This document shows, piece after piece, positions 1 to 7,474 of a DNA stretch of 11,042 bases (positions are counted from its first letter, which is position 1; every line of letters begins with the position of its first letter). The position numbers were made by a program, and so were the translations under genes. The stretch is from Kiritimatiellia bacterium (lineage in GTDB: Bacteria > Verrucomicrobiota > Kiritimatiellia > RFP12 > UBA1067): assembly GCA_017389885.1 (NCBI GenBank), contig JAFPDR010000032.1:1-11042 (forward strand). The letters are read 5' to 3'. Below the pieces are notes generated by a model. The model was not told the DNA's origin. It ran no database searches and worked only from the letters and a program-made list of their open reading frames with translations.

Positions 1-1530
1 CTTCTCGTTCGCGTCCTTCTCGGCCTTCTGCTCGTCCTCGCTGCCGAAGGCGACGTCGCCCTTCGCGACGTCGACGAACTTCTTTCCGTCGAACTCCCTC
101 AGCGACTCCGTGAGGTATTCGTCGACGGGATCGCAGAAGAGCAGCACGTCGCATCCGTGCTTCCTGGCGGACTCGAGCTGCGGCGCGCGGCGCGCGTCCT
201 CCTCGCGCTCGGCGACGATGTAGTAGATGTCCTTCTGGCCCGACGCCATGTCCTTGACGTAGTCCTCGAGGAAGACGCGCTTCCCGGCCTCGGTGCGGGC
301 GGTCGGGTACTTAACGAGCTTCTTGATGCGGTCCGCGTTCTCGAAGTCGGTGTGGATTCCCTCCTTGAGTACGGTGCCGAACGCCGCGAAGAACTCGTCG
401 TACTTCTTCGCGTCCTTCTTCTTCATGTCCTCGAGCGTGGAGAGCACCTTCGCCGTCACGGCGGACTTTATCTTCTGGACTACCGCGTCGTCCTGCAGCA
501 TCTCGCGCGAGACGTTGAGCGGCAGGTCGCTGGAATCGACGACGCCCTTCACGAACCTGAGCCACGAAGGGAGGAGCATCTCGATGTCGTCGCCGATGAA
601 GACGTTCCTGACGTAGAGCGAGAGCCCGCGCTTCTGGTTGGGCATGAAGAGCTCCATCGTCGGCTTCTTCGGGAAGAAGAGGAGCGCCTTGAACTCGACC
701 TGCCCCTCCGCGCCGAAGGGGATCGTCTCGAACGGACCGTCCCAGTCGTGCGTGAGGTGCTTGTAGAACTCGTCGTACTCCTCCTGCTTGACGTCCTTCT
801 TGGCGCGCTTCCAGAGCGCGACCATCGTGTTGAGCGGCTTCGCCTCGCGCTCCTCGCGCTCCTTTTTGTCCTCCTCCTTCTCGTCCTTCGGGACGTCGAG
901 CTGGCGGTAGGTGACGGGATAGGCGATGAAGTCGGAGTACTTCTTGACGAGGTCGGAGACGCGCCAGTATTCGAGGTACTCGAGCTGGTCGTCCCTGAGG
1001 TGCAGCGTGATGGAGGTTCCCGGGAAGTCGCGCTCGCCGTCGGAGATGGTGTAGCCGCCGGACATGTCGGACTCCCACTTGAACGACGCGTCCGTCCCGC
1101 GCTTCATCGTCTCGACAGTCACCTTGTCCGCGACCATGAACGCCGCGTAGAAGCCGACGCCGAACTGTCCGATGAGCTCCGGGAGGGACTCCCCGCCCTT
1201 CTCCTTGAGCATCTCGCGGAACTTCTTGGTGCCGGAGCTCGCTATCGTGCCGAGGTTGCGCTCGAGCTCCTCGGCGTCCATGCCGATTCCGTTGTCGGAC
1301 ACCATCAGGGTCTTCGCGCCCTTGTCCGCGGCGATCTGGATCTTCCATTCCGGATTGTCCGCGACGACGGCCTTGTCCGTGAGACCGAGGAACTTGGCGC
1401 GGTCGATCGCGTCGGAGGCGTTGGAGACGAGCTCGCGGAGGAAAATCTCCTTCTTCGAGTAGAGTGAATTTACGACGAGATCGAGCATCTGCGCGATCTC
1501 CGCCTTGAACTGCTGAGTCTTCTTTTCCAT
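1..1530 (-). CDS. htpG: HtpG, Hsp90-family molecular chaperone (3' end outside window)
   Basis: ATP-dependent cytoplasmic chaperone of the Hsp90 family, which helps late folding and refolding of client proteins. The 510 residues in the window begin MEKKTQQFKAEIAQML and stay open to the left edge, so roughly the last 100-170 residues are missing compared with typical HtpG. The N-terminal GHKL ATPase is complete: EIFLRELVSNASD at 28-40 (E33 and N37 are the catalytic Glu and Mg-binding Asn), DNGIGM at 79-84, GTIASSGTKKF at 94-104 and IGQFGVGFY at 120-128. A short Lys/Glu-rich linker spans about 212-232. The middle domain has LNVSREMLQ at 338-346, with the conserved Arg342, and FENADRIKKL at 396-405. 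The start at 1530 fits the family N-terminus exactly. No ribosome binding site precedes it, but a TATAAT box lies 11 bases upstream. Its own promoter separates it from the glycan operon. Confidence 0.97.
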   Translation of the reverse strand, partial: MEKKTQQFKAEIAQMLDLVVNSLYSKKEIFLRELVSNASDAIDRAKFLGLTDKAVVADNPEWKIQIAADKGAKTLMVSDNGIGMDAEELERNLGTIASSGTKKFREMLKEKGGESLPELIGQFGVGFYAAFMVADKVTVETMKRGTDASFKWESDMSGGYTISDGERDFPGTSITLHLRDDQLEYLEYWRVSDLVKKYSDFIAYPVTYRQLDVPKDEKEEDKKEREEREAKPLNTMVALWKRAKKDVKQEEYDEFYKHLTHDWDGPFETIPFGAEGQVEFKALLFFPKKPTMELFMPNQKRGLSLYVRNVFIGDDIEMLLPSWLRFVKGVVDSSDLPLNVSREMLQDDAVVQKIKSAVTAKVLSTLEDMKKKDAKKYDEFFAAFGTVLKEGIHTDFENADRIKKLVKYPTARTEAGKRVFLEDYVKDMASGQKDIYYIVAEREEDARRAPQLESARKHGCDVLLFCDPVDEYLTESLREFDGKKFVDVAKGDVAFGSEDEQKAEKDANEK

Positions 1531-1533
1531 AGC

Positions 1534-1554
1534 AGTGTGATATTATACCACACT
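1534..1554 (-). promoter_or_regulatory. htpG core promoter with an inverted repeat around the -10 box
   Basis: Read on the minus strand, a perfect TATAAT (1542-1547), preceded by TGG, stands 11 bases before the htpG ATG. At 17-bp spacing the -35 region would be 1565-1570 (GGAACA), a weak match. The -10 box lies within an inverted repeat: AGTGTG (1534-1539), nine bases, then CACACT (1549-1554). The predicted transcription start falls about 4-5 bases before the ATG. The promoter call rests on the exact hexamer and position. An operator role for the repeat is inference. Confidence 0.6.
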
Positions 1555-1576
1555 TTCGGCGTTCTGTTCCCGCCAC

Positions 1577-1639
1577 GCGCGGCAAGATGCCGCACCTCCT
1601 TGTGCCAGCGGCGCGGCAAGATGCCGCACCTCCTTGTGC
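1577..1639. repeat. Two direct copies of a 29-bp repeat, each with a hairpin
   Basis: Positions 1577-1605 and 1611-1639 are identical 29-bp copies, separated by five bases (period 34). Each holds a perfect 6-bp stem with a 3-base loop, GCGGCA-AGA-TGCCGC on the plus strand. Each also holds CACCTCCTT, so the minus strand reads AAGGAGGTG, a full Shine-Dalgarno 9-mer with no ATG at a usable distance after it. The array starts two bases beyond the GH5 stop codon. It may act as a 3' hairpin for that transcript, but no U-run follows, so it is not a standard intrinsic terminator. It looks like a dispersed intergenic repeat family, which this window cannot confirm. Confidence 0.8.
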
Positions 1640-1640
1640 G

Positions 1641-2888
1641 CTATTGAGCGGACGGGACCTTGAGTCCGACAGCCTTGATGTAGCCCTCCTCGGCGCGGCA
1701 GTTCTCGAACCTGCAGTTCTCCACGTACTTGCGCATTAGCTCGAGCGCCTTCGCGCGGTCGGGGCGGTTCTTCTGGATCGCGGCGTAGGAGCTGCGGTCG
1801 CCTTCTGCGAACTTGGATATGGTCTCCTTCCACCCCTCCGGGTAGGCGAAGCCGTTCCAGCACGCCGAGCCGGGGAGCTTGTAGGGCCAGAAGGTCCAGC
1901 CGATGTTGTTGCGCTCCATCGACTCGCGGATCTGGCGGTACCAGTCAAGCGACGGGTTGTGCCCCGTCTCGCCCATGTACATGGGCTTCCCGGACTTGTC
2001 GCGGAAGGCGGCGTAGCGCTTCACGCTGTCGTCCTTGTAGACTGGGTCCCCGAAGGCGTAGTGATGGCACTCGTACATCATGTTGTCGTCCTTCGAGAAG
2101 TCAGTGAACGGCTCGAAGTTGGTGTTCCACTGCCCGCCCGCGAGGATGACTATGTGCTTCTTGTCCACCCTGCGTATCGCGTCGATGGCCATGAACTGGA
2201 CGCGCTCGAGCTGCTTGTTCAGCTCCGCCATGTTCGCGAGGCGGCTCGATATCGGCTCGTTCATGAGGTCGTACCCGAACACCACCGGCTCGTCCGCGTA
2301 GCGCTCGGCGATCTTCCGCCATATCTCGCAGTACTGCCTCTGGTAGCACTCCTCCTCGAAAAGCCAGGCGTGTCCGCAGGAGTCGTCGATGTTGTCGCCC
2401 GTGTTGCCTCCGGGGCAGGCGTGCATGTCGAGGATGACCTTCAGACCGTGCCTGCGGCACCAGCCGACCACGTCGTCTACGCGCCTGAAGCCGTCGCCGG
2501 GCCCGGTGAGGTCGAGGTAGTCCTCGTCGGTGAAGAGCTTGTAGTTGAGCGGAAGCCTCACCGTGTTCGCGCCGGTCTCGGCTATGAAGGCGATGTCGCG
2601 CTCGGTTATGTAGCTGTCCTTGAACGCCTTCCAGAACCTCCTCGTCTCCTCGGGCCCCACGAGCTCCCTGAACATCTCGTCGATGAAGTGCCCGGAGTTG
2701 CACTTGCCGAACGCGAACATGTACCCCTCCGGGTTCAGCCAGTTGCCGAGGTTCGTCCCGCGGATGAAGAACTTCTCGCCCTTCTCGTCCACGATGTCGT
2801 GTCCCTTGACGCGCAGAAAACCTTCCGCGCCCGTCGCCGCGAATGCGGCCACCGCCGCGGCGGCGGCGATGAATGCTGTTCTTTTCAT
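1641..2888 (-). CDS. Secreted glycoside hydrolase family 5 (cellulase-like) enzyme
   Basis: Retaining endo- or exo-beta-glycanase of clan GH-A; the substrate (glucan, mannan or other) cannot be read from the sequence. The 415 residues start with a Sec signal peptide (about 1-21, MKRTAFIAAAAAVAAFAATG, no lipobox). GH5 landmarks follow in order: IRGTNLGNW (42-50), NTVRLPLNY (108-116), LDMHACPGG (153-161), DLMNEP (207-212, with E211 as acid/base), HHY (275-277), YMGETG (304-309, with E307 as nucleophile) and WTFWPYK (331-337). Both catalytic glutamates are present, so it should be active. It has ten cysteines, many for a bacterial secreted enzyme. The ATG overlaps the regulator's stop codon as ATGA. 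AGGAAAGG at 2901-2908, 12 bases upstream, may serve as ribosome binding site. Last gene of the operon. Confidence 0.92.
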   Translation of the reverse strand: MKRTAFIAAAAAVAAFAATGAEGFLRVKGHDIVDEKGEKFFIRGTNLGNWLNPEGYMFAFGKCNSGHFIDEMFRELVGPEETRRFWKAFKDSYITERDIAFIAETGANTVRLPLNYKLFTDEDYLDLTGPGDGFRRVDDVVGWCRRHGLKVILDMHACPGGNTGDNIDDSCGHAWLFEEECYQRQYCEIWRKIAERYADEPVVFGYDLMNEPISSRLANMAELNKQLERVQFMAIDAIRRVDKKHIVILAGGQWNTNFEPFTDFSKDDNMMYECHHYAFGDPVYKDDSVKRYAAFRDKSGKPMYMGETGHNPSLDWYRQIRESMERNNIGWTFWPYKLPGSACWNGFAYPEGWKETISKFAEGDRSSYAAIQKNRPDRAKALELMRKYVENCRFENCRAEEGYIKAVGLKVPSAQ

Positions 2889-4018
2889 CTTCTGGATGTT
2901 CCTTTCCTGTTGGTGCAGAGCTGGCGGAAGTCAGTCGACTCGCGCCGGACGAAATCAGCGTGGAGGCGTATCTCGCGCGGCTCGCCGTCCGGATGCTCCA
3001 TGCGCGAGATCAGCATCTCGAGGCAGGACGACGCTATCTTCTCGAGCGGCTGGCGGCAGGTCGTGAGCGACGCGATCTTCGCGTGCTGCACGTCGTCGAA
3101 GCCCGCGAGGAGAACGTCGCGCGGGACCTCGTACCCGAGCTTCGAAAGGGTCATCTTCAGGTTCAGCGCCGCGGTGTCGTTTCCGCACATTATCGCCTCG
3201 GGCCTGTTCTTCGAGCGCATGAGCGCGGCGACCTTCCTGGCGTCGGTCGGCTCGGAATGGAAGACGCTCGACTTGAGGAACGGCACGCCGGCCTCCGCGC
3301 ACGCGACCATCACGCCGTGGAGCCGCTCCTGCACGCTGAGCGCCCAGTGCTCGCGCATGAGGAAGCACATGCGCCGCACGCCCTGCGAGACGAGGTGCCT
3401 CCCGATGGCGTACCCGCCGGCGAAATTGTCGACGGCGACTATGTCGTACCGGCTGCGGCGCGGCGGGGAGACGAGGTCGCCGTCCATGAGAACGACGGGG
3501 ATGTTCGCCTCGTCGAGGCGCGAGACGATGCGCTCGTTGATGTCGTCCGAGTCCGCGAGGAACTCTATCGGCTGGAACACGACCCCGGCAACGTTGCGCG
3601 AGGCGAGGTCCTCGGCTATGCCGAGCGCAAGCTTTGCGCGCTCCACGGGATCGTCGCTGGAGAAGTCCGCGAGCTGGAGCATATACCCCTTCTCCGCGCA
3701 GAGGCGCGAGAGCGCGGAGCAGACGGGGGCGAATATCTCAGCGTAGGCAAGGCCGGGGACGATTATGCCGATCGCGCCCGTCCTGTTGCGGGCGGAGTCG
3801 GTGATGAAAGTTCCCGAGCCCTTGCGCCGGTAGACGAGTCCGTCCCGGACGAGCCTGTCGAGGACGCGCACCGCGGTCTGCCGCGCGACGCCGTAGCGCC
3901 GCATGATCTGCGCCTCGCTGAGGAAGCGCTCGCGGGCGTTGTACTTTCCGGACAGTATCTCGGAGCGGAGCTCGGAGATCATGCGCGACGAAATGGACTC
4001 CTCGGCGGCGTGCTTCAT
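2885..4018 (-). CDS. GntR-type HTH / LacI-type sugar-binding transcriptional regulator
   Basis: Predicted cytoplasmic DNA-binding repressor of 377 residues. Residues 8-72 form a GntR winged helix-turn-helix: LRSEILSGKY, then FLSEAQIMRRYGVARQTAVR as the recognition region, then LVRDGLVYRRKGSGTFI as the wing. From about residue 81 (GAIGIIVPGL) it continues as a periplasmic-binding-protein fold like LacI effector domains, including VDNFAGGYAIGRHLV, MCGNDTAALNL and LLAGFDDVQHAKI. This is the AraR-like architecture: GntR head, LacI body. There is no signal peptide, unlike its neighbours. It overlaps the GH92 stop upstream and the GH5 start downstream by four bases each (ATGA), so it is made from the operon it presumably controls. 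The ligand is probably a mono- or disaccharide released by these enzymes; which one cannot be told. Confidence 0.93.
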   Translation of the reverse strand: MKHAAEESISSRMISELRSEILSGKYNARERFLSEAQIMRRYGVARQTAVRVLDRLVRDGLVYRRKGSGTFITDSARNRTGAIGIIVPGLAYAEIFAPVCSALSRLCAEKGYMLQLADFSSDDPVERAKLALGIAEDLASRNVAGVVFQPIEFLADSDDINERIVSRLDEANIPVVLMDGDLVSPPRRSRYDIVAVDNFAGGYAIGRHLVSQGVRRMCFLMREHWALSVQERLHGVMVACAEAGVPFLKSSVFHSEPTDARKVAALMRSKNRPEAIMCGNDTAALNLKMTLSKLGYEVPRDVLLAGFDDVQHAKIASLTTCRQPLEKIASSCLEMLISRMEHPDGEPREIRLHADFVRRESTDFRQLCTNRKGTSRR

Positions 4019-6189
4019 GGCGCCATCTCGAAGACGAGTTCCCCGCCCTGGACGAGGTCGGAGTGCCTGATGGAATGGCCCTCGACCTTCTTCCCCCGGA
4101 ACGTCACGGACTTCACGTGCACATTGCCGTCAGACCAGTTCTCGGCCCGCACGGCGAGCGTCTTCCCGTCCGGAAGAGACAGCGTCACGCCCGGAACCTG
4201 CGGCGCGCCGAGCACGTACTCGCCCGCGGCGGGGTCGAGCGGATAGAAGCCAATAGCCGCGAAGACGTACCACGCGCTCATCTGCCCGTTGTCCTCGTTG
4301 CCGCACACTCCGTCCGGCTCGAGCGAGTAGAACTTCCGCACGACGTCGCGCACGATCTCCTGCGTGCGCCCGGGGCGGCCTTCGCGCGCGAAGAGGTAGG
4401 CGATGTGCTGGCTCGGCTCGTTTCCGTGCGCGTACTGCCCGATGAGGCCGGAGACGTCGAGCAGCTTGGGCTGGCCCTCGGGATAGGACGGCAGCCTGAA
4501 GAGCTCCTCGAGCTTCGCGAAGAAGGCGTCCTTCCCGCCGAGCAGCTCGACGAGTCCGTCGGGGTCGTGCGGAACGAGCCACAGGTACTGCCAGGCGTTG
4601 CCCTCTGTGAAGTCGCCTCCGAGGGCGTAGGCGTTGCAGATTCGGAGCGGGTCGAACGGCGTGCGCCACGAGCCGGACGAGTCGCGTCCGCGGAAGAACC
4701 CCGTCCTCGCGTCGAAGACGTTGCGGTATCCCTTCGCGCGCTTCGCGTAGCGCGCGGCGTCGTCCTTCCTGCCGAGCGCCGCCGCGAGCTTCGCCGCCGC
4801 GTCGCAGTTGATCGCGTCCTCGAGGAGCATCGAAACGCTCTCGACCTTGACCTGGTCGAACGGGAAGTACCCGTACTTCTCCACGAGGTCGACGCGGGAG
4901 TTCGGACGCGCCACGTCGAGCGAGCGCTTCACCTGCTCGAAGGCGGCGTTGGCGTCGAAGCCGCGGAACCCCTTGAGGTACGCGTCCGCCACCACGGACA
5001 CCGCCGGATTGCCGATCATGCAGTCCGTCTCCTGTCCGCGCAGCGGCCAAATCGGCAGGTAGCCCTGCTCCTCGGACTGCGCGACGAGCGAGCGGACGAA
5101 TCCGTCGACGCGCTCGGGGAAGGCGAGCGTGTAGAGCGGATGCGACGCGCGGTACGTGTCCCACAGCGACATCTCTCCGTAGTGAGTCCCGTGGTGCACA
5201 GCATCGTCCGCCCCGCGGTACGATCCGTCCGCGTCCGTGATGTCGTGCGGCTGCACGCAGAGGTGGTACACCGCCGTGTAGAAGAGGGAGCGCTGCTCGG
5301 CGGAGCCCTCCACGGCGAAGCGCGAGAGGAGCGCGGACCATTCGTCGCGCGCCGCGCGGCGCACGGCGGCGAAGTCCCAGCCGGGGAGCTCCGAGGCGAT
5401 GTTGGCCCGCGCGCCGTCCAACGAGACGGTCGAGAGCGCGACCTTGACGAAAAGCGGCTCGGCGGATGGCGCGAACTCGAAGACGTATCGCGGCCCCCTT
5501 TCGCACGGATTCGCCTTCGCGAGCTCCGTCACCTTCAGCGCCCTGCGCGAGAAGCGAACGACCTCGAAGGAGCGGCGCGTAGTCCAGCTCGCGACCCTGA
5601 GCGACGCCTCGACTCCCGTGTTGCCTTCGAGGACCGAGGCCTCGCACTCGAGCACGCGGTTCGTGACGCCGTGCTCGCCCCATACGACGACGCCGTGCTG
5701 GAGGTCGACGAGCAGGCGCGGCGTGCGGTCCATCGGATACGCGAACTTGTACAGCGCCACGCGCGGCGTCGCGGTCATCTCGGCCGTCACGCCCTCGGTC
5801 GGGAGAACGGCGGAGTACCACCCGGGGGAGGCCTTCTCGCTCGCCTTGTCGAACGGCAGCTTCTCGCGCGGCGCAATGGACTCGCGCGTGAACGGAAGAA
5901 GCAGGACGTCTCCGAGGTCCGCGCACCCCGAGCCGCTTATGTGCGACGAGGAGAATCCGAACAGCTCTGTGTCGGAATGCTGGTAGCCGGAGCAGTACCT
6001 CCAGTCGAGCACACCGGTGTCGGGACCCGCCTGCACGAGCGAGAACGGACGGCACGCGGCCGGCGTCGTGTGGCCCGTGCCGGACGTCCCGACGAAGAGG
6101 TTGGCTTCGTCGACGACTGCAGCGGAAGCCGCCATCGCCATCGAGACTACTGCGGCGGCCGCGGCGAACATCGTCTGAACATGCGTCAT
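4015..6189 (-). CDS. Secreted GH92 alpha-mannosidase
   Basis: Exo-acting, calcium-dependent, inverting alpha-mannosidase of family GH92, 724 residues, normal length for the family. A signal peptide covers about 1-24; M7 is an alternative start, but M1 is favoured because its ATG overlaps the lipoprotein gene's stop. The N-terminal beta-sandwich starts near residue 25 and has GTGHTTPAACRPFSLVQAG (37-55) and GFSSSHISGSGCADLGDVLL (78-97). The catalytic barrel carries SLWDTYRASHPLYTL (341-355), TEGNAWQY (528-535, with E529 as candidate general acid), AHGNEPSQHIAYLF (587-600) and GNEDNGQMSAWYVF (630-643, with the acidic pair E632-D633 expected to take part in catalysis). Linkage preference cannot be assigned with confidence. 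N-glycan or plant/fungal mannan side chains are possible substrates. The stop TGA overlaps the regulator's ATG. Confidence 0.94.
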   Translation of the reverse strand: MTHVQTMFAAAAAVVSMAMAASAAVVDEANLFVGTSGTGHTTPAACRPFSLVQAGPDTGVLDWRYCSGYQHSDTELFGFSSSHISGSGCADLGDVLLLPFTRESIAPREKLPFDKASEKASPGWYSAVLPTEGVTAEMTATPRVALYKFAYPMDRTPRLLVDLQHGVVVWGEHGVTNRVLECEASVLEGNTGVEASLRVASWTTRRSFEVVRFSRRALKVTELAKANPCERGPRYVFEFAPSAEPLFVKVALSTVSLDGARANIASELPGWDFAAVRRAARDEWSALLSRFAVEGSAEQRSLFYTAVYHLCVQPHDITDADGSYRGADDAVHHGTHYGEMSLWDTYRASHPLYTLAFPERVDGFVRSLVAQSEEQGYLPIWPLRGQETDCMIGNPAVSVVADAYLKGFRGFDANAAFEQVKRSLDVARPNSRVDLVEKYGYFPFDQVKVESVSMLLEDAINCDAAAKLAAALGRKDDAARYAKRAKGYRNVFDARTGFFRGRDSSGSWRTPFDPLRICNAYALGGDFTEGNAWQYLWLVPHDPDGLVELLGGKDAFFAKLEELFRLPSYPEGQPKLLDVSGLIGQYAHGNEPSQHIAYLFAREGRPGRTQEIVRDVVRKFYSLEPDGVCGNEDNGQMSAWYVFAAIGFYPLDPAAGEYVLGAPQVPGVTLSLPDGKTLAVRAENWSDGNVHVKSVTFRGKKVEGHSIRHSDLVQGGELVFEMAP

Positions 6190-7415
6190 TTTACCCTGCC
6201 CGTGTAGTCGTTTACCCCGCTGTTGTCGACGGCGTGCCTGAAGAACTTGTCCGCGGCGGCGTCCTTGGCCTTGTCCCACGGACGCGGTCCGCCGTTGAGC
6301 TGGACGGCCCAGAGCTTGAGCTGCCTCCTGCGCCAGTTGACCATGCAGTTCGTGCCCCACGCGCCGCCGTGCCCGAACCACGCGTCCTCCCCGTCCTTCT
6401 CGGGCTCGGGCGCCGCGAGCCCGAGCGAGTAGCCGCCGAGTCCGGCAGGACGCGTCGACACGGCGAGGATGGACTTGACGGTCTCCTCCTTGAGGATGCG
6501 CGCGCCGTTGTCGCCTACGCCGAGGTTCATCAGCATCCTGTAGAACTTGTACTGGTCGTTCGCGGTCGTCCAGAGGCCCGCGCCAGCGGAGGCGAAGACG
6601 TGTCCGTCGTTGTACGGACGCTGCTCCATCGGGTTCTCGCGCTTCCACGTCGCCGGCGCGCCCTCGTGGCAGTCGTACATCTCGACCTGCGTCCTGAGCT
6701 GCCCGTCGGTGGGCCAGAACCATGTGGACTTCATGCCGAGCGGATCGAGCACGTTCTCCTTGAGGTAGTCCTCCCACTTCATCCCGGTCACGACCTCTAC
6801 GACCGCCGCGCCGATGTCGATGCCGGTGTTGGAGTACTGCTGCTTCGTGCCGGGCTCGAACAGTATGGGCGACGCCGCGGCGATCGCGGCCGTCTGGCGG
6901 AGCGGCGCGCCGCCGGACCATCCGCCGCCCTTGATGTTGCCCTGCTTGGCGGAAATCTCGAACGGGAAGCCGCCGGTGTGGTTGAGGCACATGCGGACCG
7001 TGAGGACGTTCTTAGCGCGCACAAGGCGGCGAACCCCGTCCTCCCCCGTCTTCTCCTCGATCCAGAGGGTCTTGAACTCGGGAAGGTACTTGGAGACGGG
7101 ATCGTCGAGGTCGAGCCTGCCCTCCTCGACGAGCTTCGCGACGGTGACGCCGCAGAATCCCTTCGTCTGCGAGCACTGCATGTACACGTCGTCTGCGGTG
7201 ATCCTGCGCTTCGCGGCGACGTCGGAGTACCCGACGCACGCCGTCTCGACGACGCCGTCGTTGTCGAGTATTGAGACAGCCCCGGGCAGTTCCCCGCGCT
7301 CGACGTACGGCGCAAGCGCATCTGCGACGTAGGTCGTGCCCGAGTCGCGTCCGCATGGCGCGGTGCAGCAGCCGGCCGCCACCGCGGCGGCAAGGACAAA
7401 CAACAGTCTCTTCAT
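6186..7415 (-). CDS. Serine hydrolase lipoprotein, class C beta-lactamase / esterase fold
   Basis: A 409-residue member of the PF00144 family, which includes esterases, D-peptidases and AmpC-like enzymes. It begins MKRLLFVLAAAVAAGCC, a signal peptide with a likely lipobox and lipidated C16, so it probably sits on a membrane facing the periplasm or outside. The catalytic set is present: S82-Q-T-K85 (SxxK), Y194-S195-N196 (YxN) and H349-G350-G351 in place of the KTG box. HGG is usual in the esterase-like branch, so an acyl-ester or peptide substrate is likelier than an antibiotic. LNHTGG at 144-149 matches the family's LxHTSG block. AAAGGA at 7425-7430, nine bases before the ATG, is a good ribosome binding site. 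It follows the rhamnosidase by 55 bases and overlaps GH92 by ATGA. A role in deacylating the operon's glycan is inference from context. Confidence 0.9.
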   Translation of the reverse strand: MKRLLFVLAAAVAAGCCTAPCGRDSGTTYVADALAPYVERGELPGAVSILDNDGVVETACVGYSDVAAKRRITADDVYMQCSQTKGFCGVTVAKLVEEGRLDLDDPVSKYLPEFKTLWIEEKTGEDGVRRLVRAKNVLTVRMCLNHTGGFPFEISAKQGNIKGGGWSGGAPLRQTAAIAAASPILFEPGTKQQYSNTGIDIGAAVVEVVTGMKWEDYLKENVLDPLGMKSTWFWPTDGQLRTQVEMYDCHEGAPATWKRENPMEQRPYNDGHVFASAGAGLWTTANDQYKFYRMLMNLGVGDNGARILKEETVKSILAVSTRPAGLGGYSLGLAAPEPEKDGEDAWFGHGGAWGTNCMVNWRRRQLKLWAVQLNGGPRPWDKAKDAAADKFFRHAVDNSGVNDYTGRVK

Positions 7416-7454
7416 CTATTTCATTCCTTTCTTATTGTTGCCTTTGAAAATCAT
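7416..7454 (-). other. Mini-frame of 12 codons abutting the lipoprotein start
   Basis: Minus-strand ATG at 7454-7452 opens MIFKGNNKKGMK and stops with TAG at 7418-7416, directly before the lipoprotein ATG (TAGATG). It arises from one copy of the 20-bp tandem repeat. Its start overlaps the stop of another mini-frame by ATGA. Its 3' part contains the lipoprotein's ribosome binding site. Whether it is translated is unknown. It may only be a by-product of the repeat, or it may pass ribosomes on to the lipoprotein gene. Confidence 0.25.
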
Positions 7455-7474
7455 TTGTTGCTTTTGCAAATCAT
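7435..7474. repeat. Tandem 20-bp direct repeat between rhamnosidase and lipoprotein genes
   Basis: Two adjacent 20-bp units, 7435-7454 and 7455-7474, differ at only two positions. Each reads TTGTTG, then C(C/T)TTTG(A/C)AAA, then TCAT. The right unit covers the rhamnosidase stop codon. They are AT-rich in a GC-rich operon and fill most of the 55-base gap. On the minus strand each unit begins with ATGATTT, which creates the two overlapping mini-frames. Confidence 0.85.
7451..7474 (-). other. Mini-frame of 7 codons overlapping the rhamnosidase stop
   Basis: Minus-strand ATG at 7474-7472 overlaps the rhamnosidase TGA (7473-7471) as ATGA and encodes MICKSNK. Its own TGA at 7453-7451 overlaps the next mini-frame's ATG, again as ATGA. 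It comes from the second copy of the tandem 20-bp repeat. A translated product is doubtful. The regular overlaps are the reason to record it. Confidence 0.2.

Noticed and set aside
157..1467. Long plus-strand open frame opposite htpG
   Set aside because: It is the antisense shadow of a clearly conserved Hsp90 gene; its protein is Leu/Arg/Val/Glu-rich with no family motif.
1534..1554. CIRCE or HAIR heat-shock operator
   Set aside because: The nine-base spacing resembles CIRCE, but the arms AGTGTG/CACACT do not match TTAGCACTC/GAGTGCTAA or the HspR site.
1577..1639. CRISPR array
   Set aside because: There are only two repeat copies with a five-base spacer, the repeats are hairpin-bearing intergenic units, and no cas gene is present.
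1959..3746. Long plus-strand frame across GH5 and the regulator
   Set aside because: It spans two well-supported minus-strand genes and has biased, repetitive composition typical of antisense frames in GC-rich DNA.
4063..6207. Plus-strand frame of over 700 codons opposite GH92
   Set aside because: GH92 motifs are intact on the other strand; the antisense product is a low-complexity Arg/Val/Glu/Leu sequence.
6190..6990. In-frame upstream extension of the GH92 frame inside the lipoprotein gene
   Set aside because: The extension has Arg/Ala-rich shadow composition, would bury the GH92 signal peptide, and overlaps a real serine hydrolase.
6186..7415. Antibiotic-resistance beta-lactamase
   Set aside because: The SxxK and YxN motifs are shared with esterases and peptidases; the HGG third motif, lipoprotein signal and glycan-operon context argue against a resistance enzyme.
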